Notes under the pieces: model-generated
What the model was told of the DNA's origin: nothing
The model's input: only the letters and a program-made list of their open reading frames with translations
Database searches by the model: none
In this document: positions 1-6,767 of the stretch, piece by piece
Layout of the letters: each line of letters starts with the position of its first letter
How positions within the stretch are numbered: position 1 is the stretch's first letter
Program-made: the position numbers and the translations under genes
NCBI GenBank assembly: GCA_035630615.1
Contig: DASQKI010000087.1
Location: 1-24,144, forward strand
Direction of reading: 5' to 3'
DNA from: DATFRX01 sp035630615
Lineage (GTDB): Bacteria > Actinomycetota > Actinomycetes > Propionibacteriales > Nocardioidaceae
DNA length: 24,144 nt

Positions 1-349
1 GGCACTGCGGGGCGTCTCAAGAATCCAGCGCGGCCGACTCTCACCCGCACATCGACACTTCGGATCAGCCACTTCCCGGACCCGCGAACCCGACGCTACA
101 ACCACACCAGCGACCCCGGAAGACCACCGATCAACAACCCCTCACAGCCACCCGTTGACAACAAAGGGGAGCCGGTATGACGCACTGATCCGGCGCATGG
201 ATCGCTCGGCGTGAGAGCAGTTGCCCCCTCGACCTGACACATCGTCCGGCCTAGTCGTCTCGGCCGCGCTGCTGAGACGCCTAACACGAGTCCGACCTGC
301 CGGCTGTCTCTAGTGATCGGGTGCGATGGCCGGCGCAGCGCCGGTGGCG
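1..349. other. No gene recognised at left edge
   Basis: This stretch lies downstream of the response regulator gene. Short open frames exist on both strands, but none has a recognisable protein pattern or a ribosome binding site. I see no tRNA, repeat or clear terminator in it. Confidence 0.5.
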
Positions 350-991
350 TCAACTGCCGCCGAGACCTGCTTGACGGGCTTTGACGATCGCTGCCGACCG
401 GTCGGACACCTGCAGTTTGGTGAAGATGTTCGAGACGTGGTTGCGCACCGTTTTGAGGCTGATCATCAGCTCGTGCGCGATCGTCGCGTTGCCCTTGCCC
501 GCAGCGACCATCTCGAGCACCTCACGCTCACGGCCGGTGAGCGACGGGAACGACGCCGCGGTCGACCCGGCACCGCTCGCGAAATGCGCGATCACGCGTT
601 GGGCGATCTCGGGACCGAAGATAGCCTCACCCGAGGCGGCGGCGCGGATCGAGCGGACGATCTCATCCTGCTCGGCGCCCTTGAGGAGGTAGCCCTGGGC
701 ACCGGCTCGCATCGCCGCGAACACTGAGTCGTCGTCCTCGAACATGGTGAGTACGACGACCGCCGGCGCCGGCGTGCCACGGCTCAGCCGGCGGGTCGCC
801 TCGATGCCGTCCAGGTCAGGCATCCGCAAGTCCATCAGGACGACGTCTGGGGAGAGCTGCTCGGCGAGCTCGACGGCCTGTAGCCCCGTCTCGGCCTCGC
901 CAACGATCTCGACGTCGTCGACGTCGCGCAGCATCAGCTCCAGCCCACGCCGGAACGCGGGATGGTCGTCAGCGACGAGTAGCTTGGTCAC
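350..991 (-). CDS. NarL/DosR-type (LuxR-HTH) response regulator
   Basis: This is a two-component response regulator that binds DNA after phosphorylation. Its 213 residues match the usual family length. The receiver domain covers about residues 1-120, with acidic pocket D8-D9, phospho-acceptor D54 (context VLMDLRMPD), T82 and K104. A LuxR-type helix-turn-helix follows at about 148-210, starting LTGREREVLEMVAAGKGN and including the recognition helix around KTVRNHVSN. It starts at GTG, and this codon overlaps the TGA of the upstream kinase gene (GTGA), so the two are translated as a pair. The receiver and kinase types are those of NarL/DosR/LiaR systems. The signal cannot be deduced because the partner kinase lacks a sensor. 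DosR-like palindromes further right in the window could be targets, which is inference only. Confidence 0.93.
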   Translation of the reverse strand: MTKLLVADDHPAFRRGLELMLRDVDDVEIVGEAETGLQAVELAEQLSPDVVLMDLRMPDLDGIEATRRLSRGTPAPAVVVLTMFEDDDSVFAAMRAGAQGYLLKGAEQDEIVRSIRAAASGEAIFGPEIAQRVIAHFASGAGSTAASFPSLTGREREVLEMVAAGKGNATIAHELMISLKTVRNHVSNIFTKLQVSDRSAAIVKARQAGLGGS

Positions 992-1671
992 GTGTCGGCC
1001 TCCACGCTCTCATCCTCTCCCAGGCGTTGCTCGAGCGGGAGTACGGCGCGCACGTCGAGGCCACCTTCGGGGCGACTGGAGATCGTGCAGCTGCCGCCGA
1101 GCTCGGTCGCACGTTCCTGCATTGACGTCCATCCGGTGCCGCACTCGGTCGCGCGGTGGGTGCCGCGCCCGTTGTCGGCAACGGTGAGCTCGAACGAGCC
1201 GTTCACGGCGATGCCGACGCGGCACCGGCTGGCACCGGCATGCCGGGCGACGTTGGTCATCGCCTCTGATGCGATGCGGAACGCCGCGACCTCGACGGCC
1301 GCGGGCAGCGCGGGCATCGGGTCCGGTCCGGCCACCTCGATTACGAGCTCGCCGGATAGCGCCGCAGCTCGCTGCCGGATCGCGCCGAGCAGGCCGACCT
1401 CGTCGATCGCGGGCGGCCGCAGGTCGTCGACAAGGCGCCTTACCTCCGCGATCGCGTCCTTGACCTCGTCGCGTGCCTCGGCCAGCAATCCGGTGCCCTC
1501 GGCATTGTCGGCCCGCGACTGTGCCGCGTTGAGCTTGAGCACGATCGCGGCCAGCGACGGGCCGACCCCGTCGTGCAGATCCCGGCGCAGGCGGCGGCGC
1601 TGCACAGCGTTCGGCCCGCGGACGCTCGCGGTGCCAACAGCTGTGAGCCGATGAGTTTCGGCCCGCGGCAA
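988..1671 (-). CDS. Sensor histidine kinase, N-terminally truncated (HisKA_3 + HATPase)
   Basis: This is the catalytic half of a NarL-family sensor kinase and the cognate of the adjacent regulator. The H-box is RRDLHDGVGPSLA with phospho-accepting His33. The N-box is EAMTNVARHAGA and the G1 box is VADNGRGT, followed by a variant G2 segment GTGWTSMQERA where the family usually has GxGLxGMRERA. Typical members carry 200-500 residues of sensory, GAF or membrane sequence before the H-box. Here only about 25 unremarkable residues precede it, the start would be TTG, an in-frame stop lies just upstream, and the divergent VOC gene begins 14 bp away. The 5' end therefore seems to have been lost, with a breakpoint near 1600-1670. 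The remnant might still act as a soluble kinase or phosphatase, or it may be dead. Confidence 0.8.
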   Translation of the reverse strand: MPRAETHRLTAVGTASVRGPNAVQRRRLRRDLHDGVGPSLAAIVLKLNAAQSRADNAEGTGLLAEARDEVKDAIAEVRRLVDDLRPPAIDEVGLLGAIRQRAAALSGELVIEVAGPDPMPALPAAVEVAAFRIASEAMTNVARHAGASRCRVGIAVNGSFELTVADNGRGTHRATECGTGWTSMQERATELGGSCTISSRPEGGLDVRAVLPLEQRLGEDESVEADT

Positions 1672-1684
1672 GGTCTATCCAGTC

Positions 1685-2080
1685 ATGACGATGACGACAA
1701 GAGTGTTGAGTGTGTCGGTGCCGGTGGCCGATCAGGACGCCGCGTTGCAGTTCTACACCGAGGTGCTGGGGTGCGAGCTACGCACCGATGTGGAGGTCTG
1801 GCCGGGTGCGCGGCTGGTTGAGGTTGTACCGCCGGGCTCGGCGGTCTCTCTGGTGCTGTTGCCGCCGGACAGCGAGATTCCGGTCGCGATCCGGTTGGGT
1901 ACCTCTGATGCTCAGCAGGCCTACGACAATGTCCGCCGGGCCGGGGTCACGCTGCACAGTGAGGGGTTGATCCGGTTGGAGGGAATTCCCGCAATGTTCT
2001 CCTTCACCGACCCGGACGGCAACGGCCTGGTCTATCTGGAGGATGCCGACGAGAGCGGGCCACACGAGGAGGAGCGATGA
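1685..2080 (+). CDS. VOC superfamily (glyoxalase/bleomycin-resistance fold) protein
   Basis: This is a single-domain vicinal-oxygen-chelate protein of 131 residues, the usual size. The N-terminal half has the strand-helix pattern VLSVSVPVADQDAALQFYTEVLGCEL. The C-terminal half ends in the family signature FSFTDPDGNGLVYLED, whose last Glu is normally a metal ligand. The expected His at the end of the first strand is a Ser here, so metal chemistry may be altered. Members act as glyoxalases, dioxygenases or drug binders, and the substrate cannot be told from sequence. The ATG is chosen because the family pattern starts at once and no upstream start fits. Its stop overlaps the next gene's start by 4 nt (ATGA), giving a two-gene operon. 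Confidence 0.85.
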   Translation: MTMTTRVLSVSVPVADQDAALQFYTEVLGCELRTDVEVWPGARLVEVVPPGSAVSLVLLPPDSEIPVAIRLGTSDAQQAYDNVRRAGVTLHSEGLIRLEGIPAMFSFTDPDGNGLVYLEDADESGPHEEER

Positions 2081-2679
2081 GCAACGCTGTGCTGTACATG
2101 TCGATGTCGGTCGACGGATTCATCGCCGGACCCAACGACGGACCGGGCAACGGGCTCGGTGATGGCGGGAACTGCCTACATGAGTGGTTCGGGATGGACC
2201 CCGAGGGCAGCCATAACGACGCCGTCGCCCGCCTGTCGGGTGTGAACCGCGAGGTCATGGACGAGCTGATGGCCACCGGAGCGGTGGTCACCGGCCGGCG
2301 GACGTTCGAACACGCGGGCGGCTGGGGAGGTGACCACCACGACGGCGTGCCGATCTTCGTCCTGACTCGCCGACAGTCGGACGCCACGATGCTATGGCCC
2401 GCGGTGACCTACGTCAGCGACGTGAGCGACGCGGTGCACATGGCGAAGGAAGCTGCCGGCGACAAGGACGTGCTGGTCCACGGCGCGGTCACCGCGCAGC
2501 TGGCGCTGACCGCGGGGGCGCTGGACGAGCTGCACATCCATCTGGTTCCGGTGTTGCTCGGGCAGGGCCACCGGCTGTTCGAGAACATGCCGCCGGAGCA
2601 CATCGAGTTGGAACTCACCCGTGCCTTCGATGGGCCAGGCGTGCAGCACCTGCGCTACCGGGTGCGGCAGACGAGGTGA
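2077..2679 (+). CDS. Dihydrofolate reductase-like / RibD C-terminal domain protein
   Basis: This is a 200-residue NADPH-dependent reductase-fold protein of the RibD_C (DHFR superfamily) group, common in actinobacteria and mostly uncharacterised. Visible family marks are the N-terminal strand plus MSVDGFIAGPND, the mid-protein GAVVTGRRTFEHAGGW (cofactor loop), the central PIFVLTRR, and the C-terminal DELHIHLVPVLLGQGHRLF. All parts are in order, so the gene appears complete. It is translationally coupled to the VOC gene by an ATGA overlap, and this pairing suggests shared regulation. The true substrate is unknown; folate and riboflavin precursors are possible by homology only. Confidence 0.88.
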   Translation: MSNAVLYMSMSVDGFIAGPNDGPGNGLGDGGNCLHEWFGMDPEGSHNDAVARLSGVNREVMDELMATGAVVTGRRTFEHAGGWGGDHHDGVPIFVLTRRQSDATMLWPAVTYVSDVSDAVHMAKEAAGDKDVLVHGAVTAQLALTAGALDELHIHLVPVLLGQGHRLFENMPPEHIELELTRAFDGPGVQHLRYRVRQTR

Positions 2680-2685
2680 GCCGAA

Positions 2686-2778
2686 ATGGCGCTGCTCTGG
2701 CTGTCGATGACCGTGTCGATGGACGGCTACGTTCCGCCCGTTCAACTTGCTCGACCCGACGCCATGACCGGAGGCTGA
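2686..2778 (+). pseudogene. N-terminal fragment of a second RibD_C/DHFR-like reductase
   Basis: Six bases after the previous stop a 30-codon frame begins with LSMTVSMDGYV, the same motif that opens the upstream gene (MSMSVDGFIAGP). It then runs into unrelated sequence and stops. A GAGGTGAG ribosome-binding-like stretch precedes it. It looks like the start of a neighbouring paralogue cut off when the following element arrived, or by a deletion. It could still be expressed as a short peptide, but I see no function. Confidence 0.5.
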
Positions 2779-2859
2779 GTGGGTGGGCAAGTAGATTGCG
2801 ACTTGCGGCGCATTGTTGACCGCCGCTGGGTAGAGGGTCCAACCAGGGGATGGTCCGAC

Positions 2860-3016
2860 GTGTCACGAGTCGCGACACGAAATGGTGTCAACCGAGGGTG
2901 TTGCGGGCCGACAGCGAGGACTGGAACAGGACTCCCGCCGCCTTAAGCCGACCCGAGTCAACGGGGAAGGTGCGCTATAGATCAACGGTTGGCGGCTCGA
3001 ATCTCCGAGCGCGCCG
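2860..3016 (+). repeat. Attachment-site module A (iterons plus degenerate tRNA-Arg 3' end)
   Basis: This is the oldest-looking of three related modules. Two 8-mers, GTGTCACG at 2860-2867 and GCGACACG at 2872-2879, start 12 bp apart. An inverted partner GGTGTCA follows at 2884-2890. Then come segments shared with modules B and C (GGGTGTTG, GACTCC, GCGCTA) and a worn tRNA-Arg 3' end at 2975-3016 that finishes in GAGCGCGCC. The distance from the second 8-mer to the tRNA segment is 103 bp, against 104 in B and C. The tRNA part has several substitutions and a shortened T-arm, so it cannot encode a tRNA. Confidence 0.7.
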
Positions 3017-3037
3017 CGCTGACCTAGACTCCGCACC

Positions 3038-3271
3038 TTAGCCACGGTGACGCCGGCCGTCGGTCCATCGCCACTGCGTCGGCAGGCTCGCCGGGTCTTG
3101 GCTCTCGTCGTCTGGGTCATACCCGACGAGGTGTCCGAACCGGCCGGACGGCCAAAGGGCGACCGCGAGATGAAACCAGGACGTGTCGATGTGCAGACGC
3201 GGCGGCGGGCGACCATACCGCCAGTCGTGCGGGCTCAGCAGGCAGCAATGGATCGACCACCGCCGTCCCAT
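3038..3271 (-). CDS. Small Trp/His-rich hypothetical protein
   Basis: This is a 77-residue frame that I do not recognise. Unlike the shadow frames nearby it is not dominated by Arg, Ala and Pro. It holds a coherent aromatic stretch (HIDTSWFHLAVALWPSGRF, then GHLVGYDPDDE) and six Trp residues, which suggests a real product or a fragment of one. I chose the ATG giving MGRRWSIHC; a TTG five codons upstream is the alternative. No good ribosome binding site is visible. It is transcribed away from the NTase/HEPN pair within the same element. Confidence 0.35.
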   Translation of the reverse strand: MGRRWSIHCCLLSPHDWRYGRPPPRLHIDTSWFHLAVALWPSGRFGHLVGYDPDDESQDPASLPTQWRWTDGRRHRG

Positions 3272-3315
3272 GCCGATTATCCTCAACCCATCCGAGAACT
3301 TCGACTGCCGGACGC

Positions 3316-3359
3316 TTGACCCTACGCATAGATGGAAGTAAGATTCCGGTTATGCGTAG
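3316..3359 (+). promoter_or_regulatory. Promoter with palindromic operator overlapping the start codon
   Basis: A -35 box TTGACC (3316-3321) and a -10 box TAAGAT (3339-3344) are separated by exactly 17 bp. A perfect 9-bp inverted repeat brackets the -10: CTACGCATA (3322-3330) and TATGCGTAG (3351-3359). The right arm contains the ATG at 3352. A start site about 7 nt after the -10 would fall on the A of the ATG or one base before it, so the transcript would be leaderless, in line with the absence of a Shine-Dalgarno sequence. The gene's own winged-helix domain is the natural candidate to bind it. Confidence 0.65.
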
Positions 3360-3945
3360 TGAGGCGCCGGTGTTGATGCCGATCTTCCGCTCCCGGCATC
3401 AGGCTGACCTGCTGGCCTGGCTACTGCTTCACCCAGACCACGAGTACACGACCACCGAGCTGGCCGCTCGGCTCGAGGTGCCGTTGACGACGTTGCACCG
3501 AGAGGTCCAGCGCCTGGTGGATGCCGAGCTGCTCCGGGCGCGCTCGGTTGGCCGCGCCCGCCTGCTGCGGTCTAACCCGGACCATCGGGCGACTGCGGCG
3601 TTGACCCGGCTGCTCGAGGTCACTTTCGGTCCGCACCCGGTTGTCGAGGACGAGTTCTCGAAGGTGACTGGCGTCGACGAAGTTCTGATCTTCGGGTCGT
3701 GGGCGGCCCGCTACCACGGCACCCCCGGCCGGGTCCCGGCCGATCTTGATGTCCTCGTGATCGGCAACCCCGAGCGTGCCGACGTCTACGACGCAGCCGA
3801 CCGCGCCCAGGAACGACTCGGCATGGAGGTCAACCCGGTGATCCGAAGCCGCCGTCAGTGGGATGCGGCCGCAGACGCCCTGACCCAGGAGGTCAAGACG
3901 GCCCCCACGCTCGTGGTCATCGACCGCGGTGAGGACGCCGCGTGA
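3352..3945 (+). CDS. Winged-helix DNA-binding / minimal nucleotidyltransferase fusion (MNT-like antitoxin)
   Basis: This 197-residue protein has two parts. Residues about 12-78 form a winged helix-turn-helix of ArsR/MarR style (ELAARLEVPLTTLHREVQRLVDAELL). Residues about 100-190 form a minimal nucleotidyltransferase domain with G115-S116 (FGSWAARYHG) and the metal-binding pair D131/D133 (ADLDVLVIG). In MNT-HEPN systems the NTase modifies the HEPN partner with AMP to neutralise it; here the added DNA-binding part suggests that it also represses its own promoter. It overlaps the HEPN gene by 4 nt (GTGA). An upstream TTG would add 12 residues, but the promoter and palindrome favour ATG 3352. The loss of the usual Gly after GSxA is a small deviation. 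Confidence 0.85.
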   Translation: MRSEAPVLMPIFRSRHQADLLAWLLLHPDHEYTTTELAARLEVPLTTLHREVQRLVDAELLRARSVGRARLLRSNPDHRATAALTRLLEVTFGPHPVVEDEFSKVTGVDEVLIFGSWAARYHGTPGRVPADLDVLVIGNPERADVYDAADRAQERLGMEVNPVIRSRRQWDAAADALTQEVKTAPTLVVIDRGEDAA

Positions 3946-4397
3946 ACCGCTGGACGCCAGGCGAAGCCGAGATCGAAAAGCAGCTCCGCGGCGGCGACCT
4001 CCAGCAGGTCACCGGTGGCCGATCCAACGGAGCTGCCCTGCTGGACAAGGCCCAGCGCACACTCGACACTGCCAGATCGATCGCACAGGCCGACCCGAAC
4101 AGCGCCTACACCCTCGCGTATGACGCCGCCCGTCATGCCGGCACTGCGCTTTTGGCGCAACAGGGCCTCCGTCCGACGTCGCGCGGGGGCCACTACGCGC
4201 TTGAGCGCGCGCTCAGAGGCCAGTTCGGGCAGGGATTCCGCGCCTTCGGCACGATGCGCCGGCGCCGCAACGAGCTCGAATACCCAGATCTTCCAGACGA
4301 GTCCGCCAGCGCCGATGAAGCCCGACAGGCGCTCGACGACGCGCAGGCGCTCATTGATGCGGCCGCAAAGCTGTTGCCGACCCTTGGGATCTTCTGA
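3942..4397 (+). CDS. HEPN-domain protein, putative RNase toxin partner of the NTase
   Basis: This is a 151-residue, largely helical protein with a HEPN fold at about residues 30-146. It includes YTLAYDAARHAGTALLAQQG and the motif segment MRRRRNELEYPD. The canonical HEPN RNase motif is R-x4-6-H. Here R109 is followed four residues later by Tyr114, so the His appears replaced by Tyr. In type VII HEPN/MNT systems a Tyr next to the motif is the residue AMPylated by the NTase, so Tyr114 could be the modification target, or the protein could be catalytically weak. GTG start with a GTGA overlap to the NTase gene. The pair sits alone between two tRNA-derived repeats, which fits a maintenance or defence module. 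Confidence 0.82.
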   Translation: MNRWTPGEAEIEKQLRGGDLQQVTGGRSNGAALLDKAQRTLDTARSIAQADPNSAYTLAYDAARHAGTALLAQQGLRPTSRGGHYALERALRGQFGQGFRAFGTMRRRRNELEYPDLPDESASADEARQALDDAQALIDAAAKLLPTLGIF

Positions 4398-4511
4398 CGA
4401 CCCGCAGACCCCGCTCGTCGGTGCCAAACGGCTGAGGGATGTCGTGGTCACGGCGAACACGATTCGGACACGACGACCGAACTTGGCGGACTGCAGGTCG
4501 GCGAGCGCGGC

Positions 4512-4741
4512 GTGACACGGGTCGTGACACGAAATGGTGTCAATCAGGGGTGTTGCAGGTCGCCAGAGAGGGCGGGAGACGGACTCCTGCCGCCTGAAGT
4601 TGGCCGGTGTAGGTGGGGACGGGTGCGCTACGGATCAGAAGGTTGGGGGTTCGAATCCCTCCGAGCGCGCCACCTGACCTGCATAAATGCTAGTTGCGTA
4701 CGGCCCGGCGGGAGGGTCGTGGCATGAAGTCCAGCGCCACG
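4512..4741 (+). repeat. Attachment-site module B (iterons, tRNA-Arg 3' end, right-arm iteron)
   Basis: Two copies of GTGACACG (4512-4519 and 4524-4531) start 12 bp apart, with the inverted partner GGTGTCA at 4536-4542. A tRNA-Arg(ACG) 3' part, from the anticodon loop CTACGG to the final CCA, lies at 4628-4672. Bases 4604-4675 are identical to 13622-13693 (72 of 72), and 24 of these bases lie outside the tRNA. Right of the CCA, at 4719-4726, is a GTGGCATG copy inside a 6-bp inverted repeat (CGTGGC 4718-4723, GCCACG 4736-4741). That 8-mer variant matches the left arm of module C, not the left arm of B. Confidence 0.8.
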
Positions 4742-4791
4742 GGCCTGCCTGGGGTGCCGCGACTTGACCGTGTCAGGGGCGCGGCCACGAC

Positions 4792-5021
4792 TCAGGTTGA
4801 CTCGACACGCGCATTGCTGTCGCGCCGCGACCGAGTGCTGATGCCCAGCAGCCGATACATGGGACAGAAACTCACCTCAGCGGTCACCGCCAGGACTCCT
4901 GCGACCACGAGGAGGACGACACCGGCGGTCGAGGAGAAGCCAGCCCCTGCCTCGACGGCGACCGCCCAGCGGCAGTGGCGCCGTGCAGGATGCGGTCGGT
5001 GTTGGATTCGTTACGTCTCAT
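4792..5021 (-). pseudogene. DUF2892 / YgaP-type membrane protein, one-base frameshift
   Basis: Reading from ATG 5021, which follows a GGAGG site, the first about 18 codons give MRRNESNTDRILHG. The family body is then found in another frame: AGFSSTAGVVLLVVAGVLAVT (membrane segment) and SFCPMYRLLGIST, the DUF2892 CPxYxxLGI signature, to a stop at 4792. The span is one base short of 77 codons, so a single base is missing within about 4962-4985, near GGGCGG. DUF2892 domains are the membrane part of YgaP-type rhodaneses and commonly accompany sulfur genes, which fits this island. Either a true pseudogene or a base-calling error. Confidence 0.7.
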
Positions 5022-5134
5022 CAGAACCTCCATGAATGTCCCCGGCGGTCACCGAGGTGCGGGTGTCTGGTCAAAGGCGTGCCAATCCCAAGAAGGGATA
5101 CCACCCACTTGATGCAGGTTGAGTCGAGGACCGC

Positions 5135-5398
5135 TTATGCGAGTGAGAGGAACAGCTTTTCCATCTTCTTGACGTCCACGCTGTCGATGTCGTCGCCGGC
5201 GGCCAGGCACTGCTGCAGGCCGGTAGCGACGATGGCGAAGCCGGCCCGGTCCAGTGCACGGGAGACTGCCGCGAGCTGGGTGACGACGTCTTCGCAGTCA
5301 CGCCCTGTCTCGAGCATGCGCAGGACGCCGTCGAGCTGTCCGCGAGCGCGCTTGATGCGGTTGATGACCGAGGTCATCTCGGTCGGATCGAGCTCCAT
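5135..5398 (-). CDS. CsoR/RcnR-family repressor, CstR-like (persulfide sensor)
   Basis: This is an 87-residue all-helical DUF156 repressor of normal length. The helix-1 DNA-contact region is VINRIKRARGQLDGVLRMLE. The conserved cysteines are C35 (GRDCEDV) and C64 (LQQCL), 29 residues apart as in the family. Copper-sensing CsoR has His four residues before the second Cys; here that position is Gly60. The His is also absent in CstR, which instead forms Cys-Cys polysulfide links when exposed to persulfide. With thioredoxin, rhodanese, persulfide dioxygenase and TauE next door, a CstR-like role is favoured over copper sensing. It is the last gene of a minus-strand operon, with its ATG overlapping the DUF302 stop. 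Probable targets are the three operators at 6230-6360. Confidence 0.88.
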   Translation of the reverse strand: MELDPTEMTSVINRIKRARGQLDGVLRMLETGRDCEDVVTQLAAVSRALDRAGFAIVATGLQQCLAAGDDIDSVDVKKMEKLFLSLA

Positions 5399-5811
5399 CA
5401 GTTGTCCCCTTCTGCGTCGGATTCCAGGGCAGCCAGCGCTGCGGTGAGTCGTTGCCTGGCGTCGGTCGCGACGGTGCGCAGGGCGTCGTGCTTAGTGATT
5501 CCGATCATCGCGTCCGGGTCGAACGCCTCCACGACCGTGGTGGCATCATCGAGCGCGCGGACCACGACGTTGCAGGGCAACACCGCGGCAATGGAGGGCT
5601 CGGCGGTCAACGCCTCGTAGGCCAGCGCCGGCCGGCAGGCGCCGAGGATGACCTGCGGTGCGACGTCGACGTCGAGCCTGGCCTCCAGGGTGGCTTTCAG
5701 GTCGATCTCGGTGAGGATCCCGAACCCCTGATCGGCGAGCGCGGCGCGGACTGCCTCGACGGCGCCGGCGTAAGGCTGGGTCAGCTGTGTCGTGAGGGTG
5801 TAGCCGGTCAT
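5398..5811 (-). CDS. DUF302 domain protein
   Basis: This is a 137-residue protein with the DUF302 pattern. An amphipathic N-terminal helix (AVEAVRAALADQGFGILTEIDL) is followed by ILGACRPALAYEALTAEPSIAAVLPCNVVVRA. DUF302 proteins are small, soluble or lipid-associated, and lack a defined reaction. They recur beside rhodaneses and redox genes, and the ACRP and LPC cysteines (about C59 and C80) are typical of the group. It overlaps the thioredoxin gene (TGATGA) and the repressor gene (ATGA), so the three are co-translated. A role in sulfur or redox handling is inferred from neighbours only. Confidence 0.85.
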   Translation of the reverse strand: MTGYTLTTQLTQPYAGAVEAVRAALADQGFGILTEIDLKATLEARLDVDVAPQVILGACRPALAYEALTAEPSIAAVLPCNVVVRALDDATTVVEAFDPDAMIGITKHDALRTVATDARQRLTAALAALESDAEGDN

Positions 5812-6170
5812 CAGGCGCTCCGCTTGTGCTCGGCAAGCGCGGCCTCCACATCGAGACCTCGGACGGCGGTGATGAGCTCCTCGAACGCCGCCGCGGGGAC
5901 GGCTCCGGGCTGGGAGAACACCAGGGTGCCGCCTTTGAACGCCATCAGCGTCGGGATGGAGGTGATCTGCGCGGACGCTGCCAGTACCTGCTCGGCCTCA
6001 GTGTCGACCTTGCCGAACACGATGTCGGGGTGCGCGTTGGACGCCTTCTCGAACACCGGGGCGAACATAAGGCACGGGCCGCACCAGGACGCCCAGAAGT
6101 CGACGAAGACGATCTCGTTGCTGTCCACGGTGCTCTCGAAGTTCGCCGCACCCAGCTTGATGGTGGCCAT
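5811..6170 (-). CDS. trxA: Thioredoxin
   Basis: This is a 119-residue thioredoxin. The active site is WASWCGPC with C30 and C33, and the cis-proline loop ITSIPTLMAF and closing FKGG are all present. Thioredoxin reduces disulfides and can also reduce protein persulfides, and the latter suits its place in this operon. It is the first gene of the minus-strand trio (thioredoxin, DUF302, repressor). The C-terminal tail (ALAEHKRSA) is slightly long. Upstream, the operator at 6230-6245 overlaps a possible -10 (TATGCT on the minus strand), so it is probably repressed by the CstR-like protein encoded at the end of its own operon. Confidence 0.93.
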   Translation of the reverse strand: MATIKLGAANFESTVDSNEIVFVDFWASWCGPCLMFAPVFEKASNAHPDIVFGKVDTEAEQVLAASAQITSIPTLMAFKGGTLVFSQPGAVPAAAFEELITAVRGLDVEAALAEHKRSA

Positions 6171-6229
6171 CGGTGGTCCTTCCTCGTTCTCGTACCGCCC
6201 CGATCAGGGGTTCACCCAGCTAACCCAGC

Positions 6230-6245
6230 ATACCCCCCTCGGTAT
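6230..6245. promoter_or_regulatory. CsoR/CstR-type operator 1
   Basis: A 16-bp imperfect palindrome of the form ATACCCCCC-T-CGGTAT, 60 bp upstream of the thioredoxin start. It has the A/T-flanked C-tract and G-tract shape known for CsoR-family sites. It probably controls the leftward operon. Confidence 0.7.
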
Positions 6246-6310
6246 TCCACACGGCCTTCAGAAGCGTGAGGTGCCCATCACCTGCGAGGGCCACCTTGGC
6301 GGCTTGAGGA

Positions 6311-6326
6311 ATACCCCCGGGGGTGT
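6311..6326. promoter_or_regulatory. CsoR/CstR-type operator 2
   Basis: ATACCCCCGGGGGTGT: a perfect CCCCC/GGGGG core, with the outer ATAC arm answered by GTGT. It lies midway in the divergent region, 15-20 bp from a TTGAGC box at 6332-6337, so it could serve both directions. Confidence 0.75.
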
Positions 6327-6344
6327 GTACGTTGAGCCAAACGA

Positions 6345-6360
6345 ATACCCCGTCGGGTAT
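6345..6360. promoter_or_regulatory. CsoR/CstR-type operator 3
   Basis: ATACCCCGTCGGGTAT: arms ATACCC and GGGTAT pair perfectly. With TTGAGC at 6332-6337 as a possible -35, the -10 position 17 bp downstream falls on the end of this operator, so a bound repressor would block the rhodanese/dioxygenase promoter. It lies 33 bp before the rhodanese start codon. Confidence 0.78.
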
Positions 6361-6392
6361 CGGGTACCAGCGGAGTGAAGGGATACCAGACA

Positions 6393-6724
6393 ATGAGTGC
6401 GGCCACCCCAGGGGTCGACGTCGACTGCCTCGCGCTTGCTCGATCCGACAGCGCGACGGTGGTGGACGTGCGTGAGCCGGTCGAATACCTGGAAGGCCAC
6501 GTGCCGGGCTCGGCGCTGGTCCGATGGGGCAGTTGGCCGCACGGCTCGGGGAGCTGGACAAGACCCGACGTGTGTACCTGGTCTGCGCTTCGGGGAACCG
6601 CAGCGCTGCGATGGCCGATCTGCTGCTCGCGGCTGGGTACGACGCCTACTTCGTGGCCGGCGGCACCGCTGCCTGGGTGCGGTCCGGGCGTCCGGTAGAG
6701 ACCGGCGCTCCCCGTCCCAGCTGA
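6393..6724 (+). pseudogene. Single-domain rhodanese, one-base frameshift
   Basis: This is a sulfurtransferase of about 110 residues if repaired. From ATG 6393 the frame gives ATVVDVREPVEYLEGHVPGS. The catalytic half lies in the next frame: VYLVCASGNRSAAMADLL, with active-site Cys in the CASGNRS loop, and FVAGGTAAWVRSGRPVETG. The span is one base short of a whole number of codons. The junction is at about 6519-6524, where GTCCGATGGGG would read VPMG if one C were added. Rhodaneses move sulfane sulfur between thiols. It is the first gene of the rightward operon, behind operator 3. It may be intact in the living strain if the missing C is a sequencing error. Confidence 0.8.
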
Positions 6725-6767
6725 GCCGCGACTTTCCTCAACACGAAACGACAGGAGAGCCTCGTTG

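Larger units (their letters stand above)
3017..4672. mobile_element. Small element between att scars A and B
   Basis: This is 1.65 kb bounded by tRNA-Arg 3'-end copies in the same orientation. It contains one doubtful minus-strand gene and the winged-helix-NTase/HEPN pair, with no integrase. It may be a reduced integrative element or a cargo remnant left after the integrase was lost. Boundaries are inferred from the repeats. Confidence 0.5.

Noticed and set aside
4604..4680. Complete tRNA-Arg gene at modules B or C
   Set aside because: The anticodon loop, T-arm and acceptor 3' strand are present, but the D-arm, 5' anticodon strand and 5' acceptor strand are absent, so only a tRNA fragment exists.
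5452..6378. 308-codon plus-strand frame over the DUF302 and thioredoxin genes
   Set aside because: It is antisense to two clear genes and runs through the divergent operator region. Its translation has no protein pattern.
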